A program made the translations under genes and the position numbers. Shown here piece after piece: positions 17,866-26,598 of a stretch of 64,000 bases of DNA. Origin of the DNA: Gemmata massiliana (lineage in GTDB: Bacteria; Planctomycetota; Planctomycetia; Gemmatales; Gemmataceae); the NCBI RefSeq assembly GCF_901538265.1, contig NZ_LR593886.1, positions 3,927,738 through 3,991,737 on the forward strand, in the 5' to 3' direction. Below the pieces are notes generated by a model. That model had not been told where the DNA came from and made no database searches. It worked only from the letters and a program-made list of their open reading frames with translations. Each line of letters opens with the position of its first letter. Position 1 is the stretch's first letter.

Positions 17866-19920
17866 ATGGGGCTTTCGGCGGGATTGTTGAATCAACTCGA
17901 GGCCGTCGGCGATTGGGGGTTGCTCGCCACCGACACCGAACTCACGGTCACCGGTTGGAACCGTTGGCTCGAACGCCAGACCGGGTTGGCGGCCGAAGAC
18001 GTTCTTGGTCGGAAACTGCTCGACCTCTTTCCCGACCTACCGGTGCGCGGGCTGGACCGGTATTTCCGACAGGTTCTCGCGGGTCAAACCGCCATCTTGT
18101 CTCAGCGCTTCCACTCGTACATTCTCCCGATTCCGACTCCCATTGCCGGCGCCAACCAGGGGCGCATGCAGCAATCGGCGCGCATCCTCCCGCTCGTGGC
18201 CGATGGTAACGTCCTCGGCACCCTCACACTCATCGAGGATGTAACGGAGCGAGTCGTTCGAGATGCCGAACTCCGCTCGCGCGGGCGTCAACAAGCGGCC
18301 CTCGCGCTCTCGGCGCGGGCGGCCCTTGCGGGCCACGACATCGCGGCTCTGTGTAGTGAATCGGTTCACCAACTCGCGGACACCGTGGGGGCGGATTGCG
18401 CGGAAGTTATCGAGCGCCAGCCGAACAGTACAGCTTGGGCTAGGCTCGCGGGCACCGGGTGGTCGGAGGCGCCTGGTCCCATTTTTCAAACCGTGGAGAC
18501 GGCACACGTTCGAGCGGTCCTCGATTCCGAATCGGCAGTACTGGGGGAACCTGAAGGCGATTCCCAGTTCGCCGCCGATGCGTACCTCCGAAGCCAAGGA
18601 ATTGTGAGCGGGTTCGTCGTCCAAATCCCCGGGCGCGGAAACCAACCGTTCGGGCTCTTGGGCGTTTACTCGCGCACCCCGCGCCGGTTCACTCCGGACG
18701 AGCGCCAGCACGTCCAGGCGCTGGCCGACATCATCGGGACGGCGGCCGAGCGCAAACAATTGGACGCGGAACTGCGGTTGCGGGTTGGAGAATTAGCCGA
18801 GGCCGACCGCCGCAAGGACGAGTTCCTGGCAATGTTGGCCCACGAACTTCGTAACCCACTCGCTCCGGTGCGGAACGCTGTTCAGATTCTTCAAGCGACG
18901 TACACCCACGACCCCGTTGTGACGCGGCTGGCCGAAATGTTGGGCCGTCAGGTGGGGCAAATGGTTCACATGGTGGACGACCTGCTCGACGTCTCGCGTT
19001 TCACTCGCGGGAAGGTTGAATTGAGGAGGGAACCGATGGTTCTCGCGGACGCGGTAACCCGCGCCGTAGAAACCGCGCGCCCACTGATCGATGCCCGGCA
19101 CCACGCGATCGAGATATCCGTCCCCGCGGAACCGATCCACCTCGACGCGGACCCGACGCGACTCACTCAGATCCTTGGAAATTTGCTCAATAACGCCGCG
19201 AAATACACGGGCGACGGCGGGCGCATCTGGCTCTCTGCTGTCCGCGAAGGCGACGAGGCGGTGGTCCGCGTTCGTGATACCGGGATCGGGCTGGCTCCCG
19301 AGATGCTGCTCCGCGCGTTTGATCTGTTCACACAAGAGAGCCGCACGCTCGACCGCGCGCAGGGCGGACTCGGGATCGGATTGACGCTGGTCCGCAGCTT
19401 GGTCGAACTTCACGGCGGCACCGTCCGGGCATTTAGCGACGGGCCGGGGCTCGGCAGCGAATTCGTCATTCGCCTGCCCGCGTTGCCGACCGGTGTGAAA
19501 GAAGCCAACGAGCGGAGCGCCCCGCGCCCGACGGTTGAACCGGCTCGCCGGCTCCTGATCGTGGACGATAACGTCGATTCGGCCGAGAGTTTGGCCGAAG
19601 TGCTTGCCCTCGCGGGCCACAAAGTCTGGACGGCTCACGACGGGCCGACAGCGTTGCGGGAGGTCCAAGCGCATTTACCGGAGATCATTCTTCTCGATAT
19701 CGGGCTACCGCGCATGGACGGGTACGAAGTGGCCCGTCGGGTACGGCAGCTCCCGAACCTCGGGAACACGACGCTAATCGCGATGACTGGATACGGTCAG
19801 GAAGAAGATCGTCGAAAGTCACAAGAGGCAGGATTCAACCATCACCTCGTCAAACCTGTAGACCTCGACGAGGTCAGGCGGTTGTTGAGTTCGATTCCAT
19901 TCAGTGAGCAAACGAACTAA
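17866..19920 (+). CDS. PAS-GAF hybrid histidine kinase with receiver
   Basis: Start at 17866 (MGLSAGLLNQLEAVGD, with a TAGGGGAA ribosome site) is preferred over an upstream GTG at 17824. Order: PAS (about 1-125, 'LLATDTELTVTGWNRWLE'), GAF (about 145-300), HisKA with H326 ('MLAHELRNPLAP'), HATPase ('ILGNLLNNAAKYTGD', 'DTGIGLAP', 'GGLGIGLTLVRSLVELHGG') and a C-terminal receiver with D611 ('ILLDIGLPRMDG'). No membrane segment is seen, so sensing is cytoplasmic. It follows cheC by 41 bases and closes the operon, which suggests a second input feeding the same output. Confidence 0.93.
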   Translation: MGLSAGLLNQLEAVGDWGLLATDTELTVTGWNRWLERQTGLAAEDVLGRKLLDLFPDLPVRGLDRYFRQVLAGQTAILSQRFHSYILPIPTPIAGANQGRMQQSARILPLVADGNVLGTLTLIEDVTERVVRDAELRSRGRQQAALALSARAALAGHDIAALCSESVHQLADTVGADCAEVIERQPNSTAWARLAGTGWSEAPGPIFQTVETAHVRAVLDSESAVLGEPEGDSQFAADAYLRSQGIVSGFVVQIPGRGNQPFGLLGVYSRTPRRFTPDERQHVQALADIIGTAAERKQLDAELRLRVGELAEADRRKDEFLAMLAHELRNPLAPVRNAVQILQATYTHDPVVTRLAEMLGRQVGQMVHMVDDLLDVSRFTRGKVELRREPMVLADAVTRAVETARPLIDARHHAIEISVPAEPIHLDADPTRLTQILGNLLNNAAKYTGDGGRIWLSAVREGDEAVVRVRDTGIGLAPEMLLRAFDLFTQESRTLDRAQGGLGIGLTLVRSLVELHGGTVRAFSDGPGLGSEFVIRLPALPTGVKEANERSAPRPTVEPARRLLIVDDNVDSAESLAEVLALAGHKVWTAHDGPTALREVQAHLPEIILLDIGLPRMDGYEVARRVRQLPNLGNTTLIAMTGYGQEEDRRKSQEAGFNHHLVKPVDLDEVRRLLSSIPFSEQTN

Positions 19921-20305
19921 ACGAGCCAATCAATCGACTGGTACAATCTGGCTGAATTAGCCGATCGCGTCGCTAGTCGCGGTCTCGTAGATCGTCAGGG
20001 GCCATGAAGGACGTAAGCAGCTCCCTGCCCCGGAAACTGGCGAGGTGCGGTCGGGTTTGCAAGATGTCGCCTCGCCCGCATGTTCTCCCAGGATGAATGG
20101 GTTCAGCTCCAGGCATGCTCGAACCAAAAAGACCTGTACCACGAATTCACCGTGCGGAGTAGCCAGGCAGGCCTCGCCTTGTCTCCGTGGGCATCTGTTA
20201 TCCATGCAGATCCCTTGATAAATCAACGCGGCGGGTTCGGGCATTTCTGCAGCGTTTTAAACGCGCCCCGTGAACCGACAAGTTGTCACCATGAAACGCT
20301 ACTAA
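19921..20305. other. intergenic, no supported gene
   Basis: Nearly 400 bases between the kinase and the hairpin at 20306. Several GC-rich partial inverted repeats occur (for example around CCAGGCAGGCCTCGCC near 20164). A 95-codon minus frame at 19957-20244 lacks any family feature. A structured RNA is possible but I could not match it to a known class. Confidence 0.4.
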
Positions 20306-20371
20306 GAGGCTCTGACACAACCTCCAAAATGCCTTGAAAATCGAGATTTTCGGAGGCTGTGTCAGAGCCTC
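20306..20371. terminator. long imperfect stem-loop
   Basis: GAGGCTCTGACACA...CC (20306 on) pairs with the arm ending TGTGTCAGAGCCTC at 20371, about 24 bp with one or two mismatches around a short loop. It lies between the kinase and the small secreted gene and is a likely terminator. Confidence 0.65.
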
Positions 20372-20410
20372 TAATCCTCTCGGACACTTCCTTCTTTCCT
20401 GAATTGCTAT

Positions 20411-20447
20411 CCCCGGTTACCCTCATGTCGTTCACACCACCTGCGCG
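20411..20447 (+). repeat. copy 2 of the 37-bp intergenic repeat
   Basis: It matches 4519-4555 (CCCCGGTTACCCTC...CACCTGCGCG) and lies 18 bases upstream of the gene at 20465. Position and repetition suggest a promoter or leader block shared by a gene family. Both copies follow a strong hairpin. Confidence 0.65.
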
Positions 20448-20464
20448 CCTTTGGGGAACCGAGT

Positions 20465-20833
20465 ATGAGCGCTACAATTCGGTCAGTGTTTTTCGCACTC
20501 GCATTCGGAGCGCTCATGTCCGCAACGATGACTCAGGCACCGGGCCAGGAGAAGAAAGAAACCACGGTGAAGGTCACCGTGAAGAGCTGGGATTCGATGG
20601 GCAAGAAATTCCTCAAGCCCCAGGAAGATGTTGATGCGCGTCGTGTTGAGCTGAAGGGCCGCATCGCGTTCTTCATCTCGGTAAAGCAGGCTATCGGGCG
20701 CGGACAGCCAACCACCGATTCTGAAATCACCGATGCCGACGGAACGGTTTACGTGGTTAAAAAGGGCAGCTCAACGGGCATGGGGGAGTACATGGCCACT
20801 GTCGAGAAAAAGGCCATCGAGAAGAAGCCCTAA
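20465..20833 (+). CDS. small secreted hypothetical protein
   Basis: The 122-residue product begins MSATIRSVFFALAFGALMSA, a signal peptide with likely cleavage near 'QAPGQE'. The mature part is lysine-rich: 'KKETTVKVTVKSWDSMGKKF' and 'DADGTVYVVKKGSSTGMGEY'. No known domain. It is preceded by the 37-bp repeat. Its stop overlaps the end of the convergent gene by 4 bases. Confidence 0.65.
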   Translation: MSATIRSVFFALAFGALMSATMTQAPGQEKKETTVKVTVKSWDSMGKKFLKPQEDVDARRVELKGRIAFFISVKQAIGRGQPTTDSEITDADGTVYVVKKGSSTGMGEYMATVEKKAIEKKP

Positions 20834-21858
20834 ATCGCAGCAACGCTGAAGAGTTTGTTTAGGTCTCGCGCTCCGGGGACGAGCGACCTGTAATCTTCGA
20901 GCGCATCAGCTTCCTGGTACTCCTTGTTGTTTACATTAAACCAACCGGCGTTTGTGCCACTCGGGTCTGGGTAGTAAAGCCAGTTCCACCCGAGCGCGCT
21001 GTAAGCGAACTTGTATTCCAGCGACCAGCGGCGCCCCTTCCCGGTGTGAGCACGCTCAAGTTTCGGAATCACGTTGGCGAACATCACCGTTCCGTGCGGC
21101 CGATCAAAGATCGGCGAACTGTTGACGCACCCCAAGAACGGAAGATCACCTTCGACAGTCCCGTAGATACGCTGGTACAAGTTGCTGTTCGGCTCAAAGG
21201 TTTCGTAGGGCAGTTGCACCCACCACCACGTAAATTCTTCTTCCGCACGGACGATACTCACGCCGTAGGGCACGGGAACGCCGTGCGGGGGCGCGGTACC
21301 GTCCCCCGGTTCACGCCAGTACCGCATGGCTCCTCCGGGAATGTTGATGCTCTGCGCACTTCCGTTCGACCCGCCGAAGTACGTGTAGCGAATGAATTCC
21401 GATCCTTGGAGTTCCACGTCTTCGTCGGTTCGCAAGTCATACGGCACGTGCTCGTAGAACACGTCAACGAGCGCGTCGGGGTATTCGACGATGCCCTCAT
21501 CGTCTTCGGAGTCGATGCCGGGGCCGTTGGCGCCCTCGATGTTCTCGATGCGCGTGGCGACGATCTCCGGATAATCCGGATGGTGGATGCCGTACCGCTC
21601 GTCTGGGAGCAGCCGGCTCAGTTTGGTGAATCCGCTCTCGACGTAGGTCTTCTGGTCCCCGCACACTAGTTCGACGAAATTGAACCGCTCGGCCCAGGCG
21701 ACCCAAAACGACTTGCGCATCGTGTTCTCGCCGATGCGCCGGGTTTCCTGGAGGTGGCGCGGCGACGGCGGCCGGATGCCCGCGGTGCGGATATCCATCG
21801 CGTCGATTTCGTCATCGGTGAAGGGTCGCAGTTTACCGGTGTCTTCATCAACGGGCAT
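20830..21858 (-). CDS. hypothetical protein, distal gene of the tRNA-Val element
   Basis: Start at 21858 gives MPVDEDTGKLRPFTDDEIDA (342 residues). The frame extends further up, but that leader is low-complexity and arginine-rich and is not credible. The sequence is rich in aromatic residues, with 'EEFTWWWVQLPYETFEPNSN', 'GTVMFANVIPKLERAH' and 'FAYSALGWNWLYYPDPSGTN'. That style recalls planctomycete phage-related structural proteins, but I do not recognise a family. It is the last gene of a minus-strand cluster. Confidence 0.6.
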   Translation of the reverse strand: MPVDEDTGKLRPFTDDEIDAMDIRTAGIRPPSPRHLQETRRIGENTMRKSFWVAWAERFNFVELVCGDQKTYVESGFTKLSRLLPDERYGIHHPDYPEIVATRIENIEGANGPGIDSEDDEGIVEYPDALVDVFYEHVPYDLRTDEDVELQGSEFIRYTYFGGSNGSAQSINIPGGAMRYWREPGDGTAPPHGVPVPYGVSIVRAEEEFTWWWVQLPYETFEPNSNLYQRIYGTVEGDLPFLGCVNSSPIFDRPHGTVMFANVIPKLERAHTGKGRRWSLEYKFAYSALGWNWLYYPDPSGTNAGWFNVNNKEYQEADALEDYRSLVPGARDLNKLFSVAAI

Positions 21859-21925
21859 CGGATCGATCTCCGCAGTACGGTTCCATGAAAGAGGCCGCGC
21901 CGAAGTGTGGGCGCGGCCGGTTCGT

Positions 21926-22270
21926 TTAGGCGTTGTTCGCGTGTGCCTTGGAGCACGATCTGTCGATAATGGGGCGCGCGATCTTTCCGTCGGGTACGTA
22001 CCCAGCCAGGTTCGCGTTGAACACCAGTTTCGTGCTTTGGTCCGTGCCGGTGGAATAGTGCTCAATCATCGCGTGCTCTACCCGGCGGTAATCGTCGAGG
22101 ACGTTCGGGCCGGTGAACGTGATCGTTTCCGTGAACGGCACCGTTTCTGTCGGCGGCGAACTGCGGTCGGTTGGGACGCGGTAGACGCGCGTCACGCTCA
22201 ACTGCCCGTTCGCGAGGCTCACGCCGACGATGTCGGCGGGGTTGTACTCGTGCTGGCCGATCTGGATCAT
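21926..22270 (-). CDS. hypothetical protein, satellite-element cluster
   Basis: This 114-residue protein begins MIQIGQHEYNPADIVGVSLA and is beta-rich ('TVPFTETITFTGPNVLDDYR'), with 'TKLVFNANLAGYVPDGKIAR' at the C-terminus. No motif is recognised. A GGAGAGGAAT ribosome site precedes the ATG. It sits in the same orientation as its neighbours, 67 bases upstream of the 342-residue gene. Confidence 0.6.
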   Translation of the reverse strand: MIQIGQHEYNPADIVGVSLANGQLSVTRVYRVPTDRSSPPTETVPFTETITFTGPNVLDDYRRVEHAMIEHYSTGTDQSTKLVFNANLAGYVPDGKIARPIIDRSCSKAHANNA

Positions 22271-22312
22271 GATTCCTCTCCTGTTGTGGTTCGATCGAGT
22301 AACAAGAAACGT

Positions 22313-22594
22313 TCACGCTGAGCCGTTCGGATGCAACGCGCGCCGGAGTGCCCGGGCCACGATCCCGGCGGCGCGCTTGCGGTCCTCCGCATTGATCCCG
22401 CTCAGGTCGATCTTCAGGCCCGAGCACCCGGGACACCGGGACCACGCACCGACCGACAGCCGGGCGATCTCGGCCCGCTCCTCGGGCGTCAGGTCCAGGG
22501 GCGCTCGGGTGCGGGCCGCGGGCACCTTCCCGCACCGCGGGCACTTCACCCGGGCCGCGCGCTGTTCGAGCTTCAACACGCGTTCCCGGTTCAC
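22313..22594 (-). CDS. small Zn-ribbon protein (paralogue 1 of 3)
   Basis: The GTG start at 22594 overlaps the stop of the upstream paralogue (GTGA). The 93-residue product reads VNRERVLKLEQRAARVKCPR.. with 'CPRCGKVPA' and 'SRCPGCSGLKIDL', two C-x2-C pairs about 40 residues apart. That is a treble-clef or zinc-ribbon layout. The middle 'DLTPEERAEIARL' aligns with both paralogues. Role unknown; possibly DNA or RNA binding. Confidence 0.6.
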   Translation of the reverse strand: MNRERVLKLEQRAARVKCPRCGKVPAARTRAPLDLTPEERAEIARLSVGAWSRCPGCSGLKIDLSGINAEDRKRAAGIVARALRRALHPNGSA

Positions 22595-22863
22595 GATTCG
22601 GTTCCTCGTGCGGCTCGAAACAATGCCAGTGCGCGAGCCTTGTGCTGGTCGGGCATCAGGTTGATGTCGAAGCGGACCCGATCGCAGCCCGCGCACGTCA
22701 CCCGAGCCGGTACCAACAGGGCTGCCAGTTCACGAACCGCTTCCTGGGTGAACTGGTACTTGCGGGGCTGCAGGTTCGGGACCAGTGCGAACGAGCGCTT
22801 GCACATCGAACACGTCAGGCTCGCCGCGAGCTGCTCCAAGCGTTTCAGAGCCGTGCGGTTCAC
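22591..22863 (-). CDS. small Zn-ribbon protein (paralogue 2 of 3)
   Basis: I prefer the GTG at 22863 (VNRTALKRLEQLAASLTCSM..) because it aligns with paralogue 1 and has GAGGT 8 bases upstream. An ATG at 22890 would add 9 residues and overlap the upstream gene by 22 bases. Cysteine pairs 'TCSMCKRSF' and 'TCAGCDRVRFDI' match the other two copies. Product about 90 residues. Confidence 0.6.
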   Translation of the reverse strand: MNRTALKRLEQLAASLTCSMCKRSFALVPNLQPRKYQFTQEAVRELAALLVPARVTCAGCDRVRFDINLMPDQHKARALALFRAARGTES

Positions 22864-22868
22864 AGGAA

Positions 22869-23162
22869 CTACCTCAACGCGGGAGAACACATCGGTCGGA
22901 GGATCGCGAGCACCCGGTTCAGATCCGCGTCACTCATCCGCGTGAGATCAAACGTTACGGCCTCGCAATTGCCACACTGCGACCATGATCCCTCCATCAA
23001 CCGATCCAGCTCGGCCGCGTCTGCGGCACTCAGTGGACTCAGGGTTTCGTCGCTGTGCTTTCGATCGGCCCGGCGGCGACCGCACCGCGGGCACGGGATC
23101 TCATCGGCGCGCTTGAGGAGTTTGGTAATGCGACTACGGCCACCAGACCAAGACGCACTCAT
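22869..23162 (-). CDS. small Zn-ribbon protein (paralogue 3 of 3)
   Basis: This 97-residue protein has 'RITKLLKRADEIPCPRCGRR' and 'SWSQCGNCEAVTFDLTRM', with 'LSAADAAELDRLMEGSW' between them. It has the same C-x2-C ... C-x2-C plan as the two genes downstream. Its ATG overlaps the stop of the HTH gene (ATGA), so the four genes are translationally linked. Confidence 0.65.
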   Translation of the reverse strand: MSASWSGGRSRITKLLKRADEIPCPRCGRRRADRKHSDETLSPLSAADAAELDRLMEGSWSQCGNCEAVTFDLTRMSDADLNRVLAILRPMCSPALR

Positions 23163-23569
23163 GACTTCACCCCTTCCAGGCGCCGCTCCAACTCTTCGAG
23201 CTTCTGGCGCAGTTCCGTGACCTCTTGAACCTTCAGCGTCAATTCGATGAGTTTCACCGCGCTCTTGTGCCGCACGTGCGGGTCCGCGCTCTTGAGCTGG
23301 TCCCGGAGCACATCGGCCGCTTCCGACATCCCGCCGGCCAAGCGGGCGGCCGCAGTTGCCATCAGCTCCGCTCGTACTTCGCTCACCCGATGACGGAACG
23401 CGGGCTCCTTGAGCCGCCGAGTAATCGTTCGCTCGGACACACCGGAGGTCGCCGCCGCTTCACGGATCGTCGCGCCGCCGGCGAGCAGTGTGATGACCGT
23501 CTCATCGGCGTCGGACCTACCGCGCCGCGGCCTCGGGATCGATTCGGCGTTGCTGTCACCATCAGCCAC
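23159..23569 (-). CDS. helix-turn-helix protein with C-terminal coiled coil
   Basis: The 136-residue protein has an HTH at about 30-60 ('LLAGGATIREAAATSGVSER' then 'TITRRLKEPAF'), resembling the HTH of phage terminase small subunits or homeodomain-like regulators. A heptad C-terminus 'LKVQEVTELRQKLEELERRL' would oligomerise it. In this element it could be a regulator, or a small-terminase-like protein that redirects a helper phage; the latter is speculation from context. Confidence 0.7.
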   Translation of the reverse strand: MADGDSNAESIPRPRRGRSDADETVITLLAGGATIREAAATSGVSERTITRRLKEPAFRHRVSEVRAELMATAAARLAGGMSEAADVLRDQLKSADPHVRHKSAVKLIELTLKVQEVTELRQKLEELERRLEGVKS

Positions 23570-23760
23570 GGTACGTCACTCCCCTCACCGGGTGGATGTC
23601 GGATGCCCCTCGCCGTCTAATGGCACAGGCATTTTGGGAACCCGCTGCAGAGCGAGACGGGTTGTACGTCTAATGGCACCGGCCTCGTCGCCACCAGGCG
23701 TGCCCGTCGGGCGCGAAAATCAGCGGTTTGGTTTCGGCTGCCCACACGAATTAGCCTCGC

Positions 23761-26598
23761 CTAATAAGGCTCGCCGAAGCTCATCTCTTCCTGGCTCCAA
23801 TCGGGGTCCGCTTCCGGAGGGTTCGGAGGGTTGGAGGCATTTTCCGGTTCAGATTCCGAACCCGCGCCCGCAGGCGAGCGCTTATGCGCATTTTGCCTCC
23901 AACCCTCCGAACCCTCCGGAGGGGGCGACGCCCAGCTGGGACTGATGTGGACGTGGTAAATGAAACCAGAGGGTCGGCTGTGATTGAACTTACGTTTCGC
24001 TTCCCTTCCGAATTTGGTCGCACTCGGTGCCCGCTTGGGGTCGTTGCCTTCCGTTTCCCACCACGCCACAAACGCTTTGTAAAAGTCGGCGCCTTTTACA
24101 CGACCGTCATCATCGGCACGGACCTTCGCAGCGAAGAACTGACCGATCGTGTCCTCAGAATCACGGTACTCGGCCGTTGCTTTGACCACTTCGGCCGGCG
24201 GATTCAGCGTACCCTTGCCCCGGTAGAACGCGACCGCCTGTTCCACCATGTCGGCTAAAACGCCTTCGGCCTCGGTTGCTCGAAGGAACTTGCCAAGCAG
24301 GGTATCAGCCTTAAACCGGTCCGCGTACTTCGCATTCGGCTCGATCTCCCGGTCGGCGTCTTTCCAGAACTTCACCAAAAAGGGAACGAGCCGGAGGCGG
24401 CGCCAAACACCGTGATCGGTGCCCTTGACGCAGGGTCGATTATTCGTGAGAAGGACAAGCTTGTGCGTCGGCTCGAACTGGAAGAAGTCGCCGCGCATGT
24501 ACCGAGCAGTCACCGTGTCACCGCCGGTAAGAACCTTCATCTTCGCTTCGTCGAGGTGCCGGTCCTCATCAGTTTCGGAACACACCACGAGGTGAACCCC
24601 ACGCAGTCCGGTTTTCTCCGTTGGGTGACGATCACCGCGGCCGTCGCTCAGGAGGAGCTCTGGTGCCGCGGTGTGAACGTACTCGCCCTCGCCGAGTACC
24701 GCGGTCCACGTTTCGATCAGCACGCCCTTACCGTTTGACCCTCCGCCGTTAAAGATGTGAAGCGTCTGGTCACTCACTTCGCCGGTCACGGCACAACCGG
24801 AAAACTCGCGGACGTATTTTGCCACCTTGGGGTGCCCATCGAAAACCACATCGAGGAACGCGAGGTACCGGTCGCGCCGGGCCGACGAGTCGAACCGAAT
24901 CGGACAAAGGCGAGTGATGTGATCCTCGCGCCGGTGCTCGCGGAGCGTTCCGGTACGGAGCTCGACGGTCCCGTTCGGGCAGTTGAGTAGGTCGCGGCGC
25001 GTGTCGAACACCTTACCCCCTTTTGCGACGCAGATCCCGGACTCACTCCGGGCCGCGTGGAGCATCCGCCCGATGGCCCGCATGTCTGCCGACTTCTTCG
25101 CGTGCGAGAGCGCGGCCCGCGCCTTTTTGTCCTCCTCCTTCAACCGGTCCAGTTCATCGCCACTGGCCTGTGCGATCGCGCGCGCGATTGCCCCGACCCG
25201 CTCCGCCGCTTCGACGGCCATGCGGTCAACCGTGGCCTTGGCGAGTTGCTCAACGCGCGTCTCGCTCCGATCAACTTCCCAGCGCCGCCCGTCATAAACA
25301 ACCCACTGCTCCCAGTCAGCGACGAAATGTACCTTGCCGCCGTGGTCGCTCGCGAACCGGCGGCCGTTAGCAACATCGGTGTCATCGAAGATCGGAGCCG
25401 AATTTGCAGACGGGTTGGCTGCGCTCTGGGTAGATGCTCTGGTCCAAGTGGAACTGGGGGCCGTCCAACCCATCTCGGCACGGAGCACGGCGGCAAATCG
25501 ATTGAGTGCGGCCTCGTCACATGCGCCCGTTTCGTACAGGCACCGGACCTGCGACGGACTGAGCCCCTGGCGCGCTGGTAGCCCTGCACGGGTCGAGAAG
25601 TTGAACGTAATCGGCACCCCGCCGACGAGCGCGACGTTGAAGCTCTCGCCAGCGGACTTCCCATCCCTCACGAACTCTACCCGCTCACCACCGCGCCGGG
25701 CGACCTTGTGCCCCTGGCGCTCGTGCCAACCAACTACCGTATCGAGCGCGATCGTGCGGTTGTACGCGGCGAACACATCGGCGCGCCCGTGTGAAGAACC
25801 CGCGCGGGGTGCCCTCCCTTTCTTGCTGGCGGGAGGCTCGGCCGCTGGCGCGTCCTCGACGGTGGGGCGCGCCGCAAGGGGGATGAGATCCGAGGGGTCG
25901 CCAGACAGGGACAGGACGTGCCCCACCGCGGCCGGACCGTCGAGCCAATTCGTACCATCGAACACAGACGCCCACGTATCGCGGGTGTGGTGGCGGCCGA
26001 TCAAACGAAGCCAGTTCCCGAACTTGCCTTCGGGGACCAAAGCCTGTTTTGGGAAACTCTCCACCGGATCGGAGAAGCCGAACGCCCCCGCATCGGATAC
26101 GACCCATTGGCCGAAGGCACGAAGATCCGCCCCGGGCAGGTCGCGATTGAAGAGCACATGGAGGTGGAACGAACCACCTCCCCACGTGGCCAACAGTGGC
26201 CGGAACCCGAGCGCGGCCAGGTTGAAGTAAAGGTGCTCACCGTAGTGACGGTTGCGGTCCGGGTCGTCGTTAGCGTCGTGGGCATCGATGTCTGCCGACG
26301 TCACTCGCCCGGAGCTCTGGCCCGGGGTTAAGAAATAGTGACCGATCACGTCGTCGGTTTTGGACGCCCTGAAGTGACGGAGCACTATATCCCGTGAGAA
26401 CGGCGTCTCGCAACCCGCGTTCGGTCGCGCCGATTTCCGAGTTTCTCCGGTCTCGCGATCGATGAAGTACCCGCCGTACCGGTCCGTGCGAACGAAGAAC
26501 CGAGCCGTCGCCCAATCGGCGAGTTCGGATGCCCGCTCGTTCCACGCGGCGCGCGTATTCGCCTTGGGAGTAGCCCCGTTCATAGTGGAACTCATCAT
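23761..26598 (-). CDS. AEP primase - SF3 helicase fusion (P4-type replication protein)
   Basis: The N-terminal primase-polymerase domain has D103-x-D105 ('TSADIDAHD'), H145/H147 ('GGGSFHLHVLF') and 'GNWLRLIGRHH', the metal and nucleotide sites of archaeo-eukaryotic primases. A middle region (about 430-560) is D5_N-like. The SF3 helicase has Walker A 'GGGSNGKG' at about residue 616, 'VVCSETDED', and sensor 'KLVLLTNNRP'. The 945-residue length fits phage/plasmid primases. It would replicate the excised element. The C-terminus encodes repeated E-G-S-E-G-W and S-N-P-P-N-P-P-E motifs from an inverted repeat (23813-23920). Its ATG overlaps the upstream stop (TGATG). Confidence 0.9.
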   Translation of the reverse strand: MMSSTMNGATPKANTRAAWNERASELADWATARFFVRTDRYGGYFIDRETGETRKSARPNAGCETPFSRDIVLRHFRASKTDDVIGHYFLTPGQSSGRVTSADIDAHDANDDPDRNRHYGEHLYFNLAALGFRPLLATWGGGSFHLHVLFNRDLPGADLRAFGQWVVSDAGAFGFSDPVESFPKQALVPEGKFGNWLRLIGRHHTRDTWASVFDGTNWLDGPAAVGHVLSLSGDPSDLIPLAARPTVEDAPAAEPPASKKGRAPRAGSSHGRADVFAAYNRTIALDTVVGWHERQGHKVARRGGERVEFVRDGKSAGESFNVALVGGVPITFNFSTRAGLPARQGLSPSQVRCLYETGACDEAALNRFAAVLRAEMGWTAPSSTWTRASTQSAANPSANSAPIFDDTDVANGRRFASDHGGKVHFVADWEQWVVYDGRRWEVDRSETRVEQLAKATVDRMAVEAAERVGAIARAIAQASGDELDRLKEEDKKARAALSHAKKSADMRAIGRMLHAARSESGICVAKGGKVFDTRRDLLNCPNGTVELRTGTLREHRREDHITRLCPIRFDSSARRDRYLAFLDVVFDGHPKVAKYVREFSGCAVTGEVSDQTLHIFNGGGSNGKGVLIETWTAVLGEGEYVHTAAPELLLSDGRGDRHPTEKTGLRGVHLVVCSETDEDRHLDEAKMKVLTGGDTVTARYMRGDFFQFEPTHKLVLLTNNRPCVKGTDHGVWRRLRLVPFLVKFWKDADREIEPNAKYADRFKADTLLGKFLRATEAEGVLADMVEQAVAFYRGKGTLNPPAEVVKATAEYRDSEDTIGQFFAAKVRADDDGRVKGADFYKAFVAWWETEGNDPKRAPSATKFGREAKRKFNHSRPSGFIYHVHISPSWASPPPEGSEGWRQNAHKRSPAGAGSESEPENASNPPNPPEADPDWSQEEMSFGEPY
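23813..23920. repeat. 27-bp perfect inverted repeat inside the primase gene
   Basis: Arms 23813-23839 and 23894-23920 are exact reverse complements with a 54-base spacer. Each is built from CCCTCCGAA-type units. They lie in the last 60 codons of the primase gene, so the mRNA can form a long hairpin near its 3' end. Confidence 0.85.

Noticed and set aside
19985-20070. Possible SRP or other structured RNA
   Set aside because: GTCAGG and AAGCAGC words recall the SRP RNA loop, but the spacing and the GGAA tetraloop stem do not fit.
19957-20244. 95-codon minus frame after the hybrid kinase
   Set aside because: No ribosome site, no family match, and codon use unlike neighbours; left as intergenic.
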